NCBI RefSeq assembly: GCF_025200925.1 | Contig: NZ_CP104174.1 | Span: 6,386,001-6,450,000, forward strand | Length of the DNA: 64,000 bases | Direction of reading: 5' to 3' | Source: Bradyrhizobium sp. CB1015 | Lineage (GTDB): Bacteria > Pseudomonadota > Alphaproteobacteria > Rhizobiales > Xanthobacteraceae | Part shown: positions 60,567 to 64,000 of the stretch, in pieces | How positions within the stretch are numbered: the first letter of the stretch is position 1 | Layout of the letters: each line of letters starts with the position of its first letter | Notes under the pieces: generated by a model | The model's input: the letters and a program-made list of their open reading frames with translations, nothing else | What the model was told of the DNA's origin: nothing | The model's database searches: none | Position numbers and translations under genes: made by a program

Positions 60567-62102
60567 GTGGACCTCTGTAGCCTGATCGACCGCAACGCGG
60601 CGTTCGCGCCAGACAAGACGGCCATTGCCTTCGAAGGGAAGCGGCTGAGTTACGCGGCATTCGCCGCACGGATCGAACGAAGCGCGACCGCCTTGAAGCG
60701 GGAGCTCGGCGTCGGCCGCGGCGACCGCATCGCGATTCTAAGCCTGAACCGGCCGGATTATCTGGTTCTGCTTTACGCCTGCGCGCGGCTCGGCGCGATC
60801 CTGGTGCCGCTGAACTGGCGACTGGCCGTCGCCGAGCAGCTGTTCATCCTCGGCGATGCCGGCGCCAAGGTCCTGGTGCTCGAGCAGGCGTTTTCCGGAG
60901 TACTTGCCGAGCTGGGGCAGACCGCGGTGGGGACATCCGTCGTCGGCTTCGACTTCACGCCGCCTCGCGGCACGACGTTCGAGGATTTGCTGGCCCGCGA
61001 TGACGGCACGAGCCGGAATCCGCACACCGACCTCTCCTGCCCGCTGCTCATCGTCTACACGTCCGGCACGACGGGCCGGCCAAAGGGAGCGGTGCTGCGC
61101 CAGGAGGCGCTGTTCTGGAACGGCGTCATGAGCCAGCACATGCACAACATGACATCCGACGACCACGTGCTGACCGTGCTGCCGTTCTTCCACGTCGGCG
61201 GCCTCAACATCCAGACCACGCCTGCGCTCCATTTGGGCGCGACGGTCACGGTGCATGCGCGCTTCACGCCGGACGCCGCGCTTGCGGCCATCGAAAGGGA
61301 ACGGCCGACACTCACGGTGATGGTGCCTGCGATCCTCCAGGCGGTGAGCGAGCATCCTGCCTGGGCGCCCTCTGATCTTTCGTCACTCAGGGCCGTCGCC
61401 ACCGGCTCGACCATCGTGCCGCCGCACCTGATCGAGCGCTTCGTCGCGCGCGATGTCCCGGTGCTTCAGGTCTATGGCTCGACCGAAACCTGCCCGATCG
61501 CCGTCTACACGCGGCTTGGCGGCGATCTCTCGCGCCCGGGATCGACCGGCCTTGCCGGCCTGTGCTGTGAGGCAAAGGTGATCGACCAGGCCGGCAACGA
61601 ACTGCCCGCGGGCACGCCGGGCGAGATCGCGGTGCGCGGTCCCAACGTGTTCTTCGAATATTGGGGCAACGAGGCCGCGACGCGCGACGCGCTGCACGAC
61701 GGCTGGTATCGCACAGGCGATATCGGCCTGTGCGACGCCGACGGCTATTTCTGGGTCCGCGACCGGAAGAAGAACATGATCATTTCAGGCGGAGAAAACA
61801 TCTACCCGGCCGAGGTCGAGCGAGTCCTGCTCGAACACCCCGATGTCAGCGAATGCGCCGTGATCGGCCGGCCCGACCCGCGCTGGGATGAGGTGCCGAT
61901 CGCCTATGTCATTGCGAGATCCGGCTGCCGGCTCGAAGTGGGCGAGTTGAGGAAACATCTTCAGGCGCAACTCGCGCGCTACAAGGTTCCGCGCGAGATC
62001 GTTTTCGTCACCGACCTGCCGCGCACGGCGCTAGGCAAGGTCCAGCATTTCCTGCTGAAGCAGCTTGATGCGCAATCGCGCGCGCAAGGAGAAGCATCTT
62101 GA
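60567..62102 (+). CDS. AMP-forming acyl-CoA ligase
   Basis: The 511-residue ANL enzyme shows YTSGTTGRPKGAVLR near residue 163, QVYGSTETCPIAVYT near 300, the A8 region GWYRTGDIGLCDADGYFWV and the catalytic Lys in PRTALGKVQHFLL near 497. The N-terminal LIDRNAAFAPDKTAIAFEGKRLSY is typical of long/medium-chain or aryl-CoA ligases. GTG 60567 follows the previous stop by 2 bp. It is a second CoA ligase in the same cluster and may activate a ring-opened acid or an alternative aromatic substrate. Confidence 0.85.
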   Translation: MDLCSLIDRNAAFAPDKTAIAFEGKRLSYAAFAARIERSATALKRELGVGRGDRIAILSLNRPDYLVLLYACARLGAILVPLNWRLAVAEQLFILGDAGAKVLVLEQAFSGVLAELGQTAVGTSVVGFDFTPPRGTTFEDLLARDDGTSRNPHTDLSCPLLIVYTSGTTGRPKGAVLRQEALFWNGVMSQHMHNMTSDDHVLTVLPFFHVGGLNIQTTPALHLGATVTVHARFTPDAALAAIERERPTLTVMVPAILQAVSEHPAWAPSDLSSLRAVATGSTIVPPHLIERFVARDVPVLQVYGSTETCPIAVYTRLGGDLSRPGSTGLAGLCCEAKVIDQAGNELPAGTPGEIAVRGPNVFFEYWGNEAATRDALHDGWYRTGDIGLCDADGYFWVRDRKKNMIISGGENIYPAEVERVLLEHPDVSECAVIGRPDPRWDEVPIAYVIARSGCRLEVGELRKHLQAQLARYKVPREIVFVTDLPRTALGKVQHFLLKQLDAQSRAQGEAS

Positions 62103-63187
62103 AGATCGCGGTTCTGGGTGGGGGAAACGGCTCTTTCGCGGCCGCGGGCGATTTTGCACTGTCTGGGCATGAGGTGCGGCTCTGGCGCCGCGATGCCGAT
62201 CAGGTCGCGGCGCATCGCGCCGCCGGCTCGCGCATCCTGGTCAAGGATCACAACGGCCGCCACGACGTGAAGCTGGCGCTGGTCACGACCCACATGGCGG
62301 ACGCCATCGATGGCACGGAGTTGATCCTGTGCCCGGCTCCTGCCTTCGCGCAAGCAGATATCGCTCGCCTGCTCGCGCCGCGTCTGCGCGACGGTCAGGT
62401 CATATTTCTGCCGCCGGCAACATTCGGCTCGATGATTCTCGCCCAGGCTGCGCGAGATGCCGGCAACCGCGCCAAGGCCAGCTTTGCCGAAACGGGCACG
62501 CTTCCGTGGCTGACCCGCAAGCACGGACCGTTCGAGGTCGCGATCACCATCCGCGCCAAGCGGCTGCCGGTCGGCGTGTTCCCGCTCGATCAGGCGCCGC
62601 ATGCGCTCGAAGTGATCGGACGCGCTTTCCCGGGCGTTATCGAACCGTGCGGAGATGCACTCTCAGGCGCACTGATGAATGCCGGCCCGATCATCCATCC
62701 GCCGTTGATCATGATGAACGCCGGCCCGATCGAGCATTTCGAACGCTGGGACATTCACAAGGAAGGCACGCAAGCCGCGATCCGCAGGGTCACTGACGCG
62801 CTCGACGCAGAACGCATCGCGGTGCGCGAAGCACTCGGCTACGGCGCGCCGCATTTCCCGCTCGCTCATCACTACGCGGAAGAAGGCGAGATCTGGATGT
62901 ATGGTCGCGGCTCGCACGACCGGCTGACCGATTCCGGTGATTGGCGCGAGCGGATCGTGCTGACCGAGCACCGCTACATGCGCGAGGATCTGCGGCTCGG
63001 GCTGTCGCTGCTGGTTTCGGTCGCCGGTCTGGCTGGCGTGGCCACGCCGCTGGCGAAAGCGTTCCTGTCGATCGGCGGCGCGGTCTGCGGCGAAGATTTT
63101 GCGCGACGTGGCCGAACGCTCGAGACGCTCGGGCTGGGCCATCTCAGCAAGGCTGAATTGCAGACGCTGCTCCGCAATGGATTCTGA
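62099..63187 (+). CDS. NAD/NADP octopine/nopaline dehydrogenase family protein
   Basis: The 362-residue protein has an N-terminal NAD domain (MKIAVLGGGNGSFAAAGDFALSGHEVRLWRRD) and a C-terminal helical domain of the octopine dehydrogenase type (PLDQAPHALEVIGRAFPGVIEPCGDALSGALMNAGPIIHPPLIMMNAG, with core NAGPIIHPPLIMMNAG). That family joins or splits C-N bonds in opines. Here it overlaps the ligase stop at TTGA, using a TTG start preceded by AAGGAG. In an anthranilate pathway it could handle an amino or imino intermediate; this is inference. The catalytic His and surrounding residues appear to be kept. Confidence 0.85.
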   Translation: MKIAVLGGGNGSFAAAGDFALSGHEVRLWRRDADQVAAHRAAGSRILVKDHNGRHDVKLALVTTHMADAIDGTELILCPAPAFAQADIARLLAPRLRDGQVIFLPPATFGSMILAQAARDAGNRAKASFAETGTLPWLTRKHGPFEVAITIRAKRLPVGVFPLDQAPHALEVIGRAFPGVIEPCGDALSGALMNAGPIIHPPLIMMNAGPIEHFERWDIHKEGTQAAIRRVTDALDAERIAVREALGYGAPHFPLAHHYAEEGEIWMYGRGSHDRLTDSGDWRERIVLTEHRYMREDLRLGLSLLVSVAGLAGVATPLAKAFLSIGGAVCGEDFARRGRTLETLGLGHLSKAELQTLLRNGF

Positions 63188-63190
63188 TCA

Positions 63191-64000
63191 ATGAATAGTC
63201 GCGTCAGTATCGCCTGTCTCGGGGCTGGCCGCATGGGCCGCGGCATCGCCGTCGCGTTCGCCTACGCCGGGCACAAGGTCACGATGATCGACGTCAAGGC
63301 TCGGTCCGCGATGGACTTTGCCCAGCTAGAGGCCGACGCACTCGGCGAAGTCAGGAAGACCTTCACCAGCCTGTCAAAGCTGGGGCTGCTGACCGAGGCA
63401 GATGTTGATCCGCTGATCGCGCGGGTCTCGGTGGTGCCGGCGAGCCGGAGCGGCGCAGCGTTGGCTGACGCCGGAATGGTTTTCGAGGGCGTTCCTGAAG
63501 TCGTCGAGCTCAAGCGCGAGGTGCTGGGGGCGGCGTCAAAGCAGGTCGGCCCTGACACGATCATCGCGTCGACGACCTCGACCATCCTCGTCGACGATCT
63601 CTCGGGCGCGATCGTGAACCCGCGCCGCTTTCTCAATGTGCACTGGCTCAACCCGGCTTATCTCATCCCGCTGGTCGAGGTTTCGCCCGGCAAGGCGACG
63701 GACCCGGCCGTCATCGACGAGGTCAAGACGCTGCTCGAAGGCATCGGGAAGGTGCCTGTGGTCTGCGCCGCCACACCGGGTTTCATCGTCCCCCGCATCC
63801 AGGCGCTGGCAATGAACGAGGCCGCGCGCATGGTGGAGGAAGGCGTCGCCAGCGCCGAAGAGATCGACAAGGCTATTCGCTACGGCTTCGGCTTCCGCTA
63901 CGCCGTGCTCGGGCTGCTCGAATTCATCGATTGGGGCGGCGGCGATATCCTGTACTATGCCAGCCGTTACCTTGAAGGCGCGCTCGGCAGCGACCGCTAT
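63191..64000 (+). CDS. 3-Hydroxyacyl-CoA dehydrogenase, partial (runs off the window)
   Basis: The frame is open from ATG 63191 to the end of the window (270 codons). It starts MNSRVSIACLGAGRMGRGIAVAFAYAGHKVTMID, which is the NAD motif of 3-hydroxybutyryl-CoA/3-hydroxyacyl-CoA dehydrogenases. ASTTSTILVDDL, the catalytic-type NVHWLNPAYLIPLVEV segment (His near the middle of NVHWLNP) and TPGFIVPRIQALAMNEAARMVEEGVASAEEIDKAIRYGFGF follow. The C-terminal half is only partly in view. It is 3 bp after the previous gene and belongs to the same operon. It probably performs the oxidation step after hydration in the ring-opening sequence. Confidence 0.9.
   Translation, partial: MNSRVSIACLGAGRMGRGIAVAFAYAGHKVTMIDVKARSAMDFAQLEADALGEVRKTFTSLSKLGLLTEADVDPLIARVSVVPASRSGAALADAGMVFEGVPEVVELKREVLGAASKQVGPDTIIASTTSTILVDDLSGAIVNPRRFLNVHWLNPAYLIPLVEVSPGKATDPAVIDEVKTLLEGIGKVPVVCAATPGFIVPRIQALAMNEAARMVEEGVASAEEIDKAIRYGFGFRYAVLGLLEFIDWGGGDILYYASRYLEGALGSDRY

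Noticed and set aside
1..64000. tRNA, rRNA or CRISPR loci
   Set aside because: I looked for T-loop GGTTCGAATCC-type sequences, rRNA stretches and regularly spaced direct repeats and saw none that hold up by eye. A tRNA scan would settle this.

Overview
The window looks like chromosomal DNA from an alphaproteobacterium of the Bradyrhizobium/Rhodopseudomonas type. It is GC-rich, with an Omp25/RopB-like surface barrel, Tct and TRAP transporters, an FNR-type regulator with a low-oxygen gene set, a class I PHA synthase and a CoA-dependent aerobic aromatic pathway. Species assignment is inference only. I found no rRNA, tRNA or CRISPR array.

Layout. 1-3240: wrecked IS66 element, a nearly intact IS630-type element with an A8 frameshift run, and the stub of a second IS630 relative. 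3321-9761: UDP-glucuronate decarboxylase, outer-membrane barrel, tctABC and an enoyl-CoA hydratase-like gene. 9803-16719: photorespiration-like C2/2-hydroxyacid cluster, with two tandem serine/alanine-glyoxylate aminotransferase paralogues, a GntR/FCD regulator, a YdiJ-type FAD/Fe-S dehydrogenase and a GlcG/HbpS protein. 16720-22160: decayed island with IS630 and IS5 scraps, an Lrp fragment, a broken exonuclease, a DUF3102 protein, a Lon-like AAA ATPase and an orphan gene. 22165-31533: enoyl-CoA hydratase, pseudo-caspase/TPR protein, molybdopterin oxidoreductase, SDR, TRAP operon and a divergent cyclase with a perfect 31-bp palindrome between the last two.

31544-47993 appears to be a low-oxygen block. 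It holds two Crp/Fnr regulators (one with the four FNR cysteines), a 40-residue membrane protein too short for normal gene calling, a cytochrome c, a Mla-type lipid transporter, small membrane proteins, a CoA ligase/acetyltransferase, a universal stress protein, an alcohol dehydrogenase-kinase-CHAD operon, PHA synthase and a CBS/BON protein. Seven TTGAN-N4-NTCAA boxes sit in front of these units; placing each at -41.5 predicts 5' leaders of about 13-49 nt.

48020-64000 is an aerobic 2-aminobenzoate (anthranilate) cluster: CoA ligase, RidA, MarR regulator, branched-chain-type binding protein, cupin, flavin monooxygenase, the 2-aminobenzoyl-CoA monooxygenase/reductase fusion, then hydratase, SDR, hydrolase, acyl-CoA dehydrogenase, a second CoA ligase, an octopine-dehydrogenase-like protein and a 3-hydroxyacyl-CoA dehydrogenase running off the end. 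Variants of one palindrome (TTTTAGGCTTAAAA) precede nearly every transcription unit, which suggests a single MarR regulon.

The best candidates for something undescribed are the FNR-box small membrane protein at 32544-32666, the 15-kb FNR-box block around it, the MarR/2-aminobenzoate regulon with RidA and the octopine-dehydrogenase-like enzyme, the 31-bp palindrome, and the pseudo-caspase.
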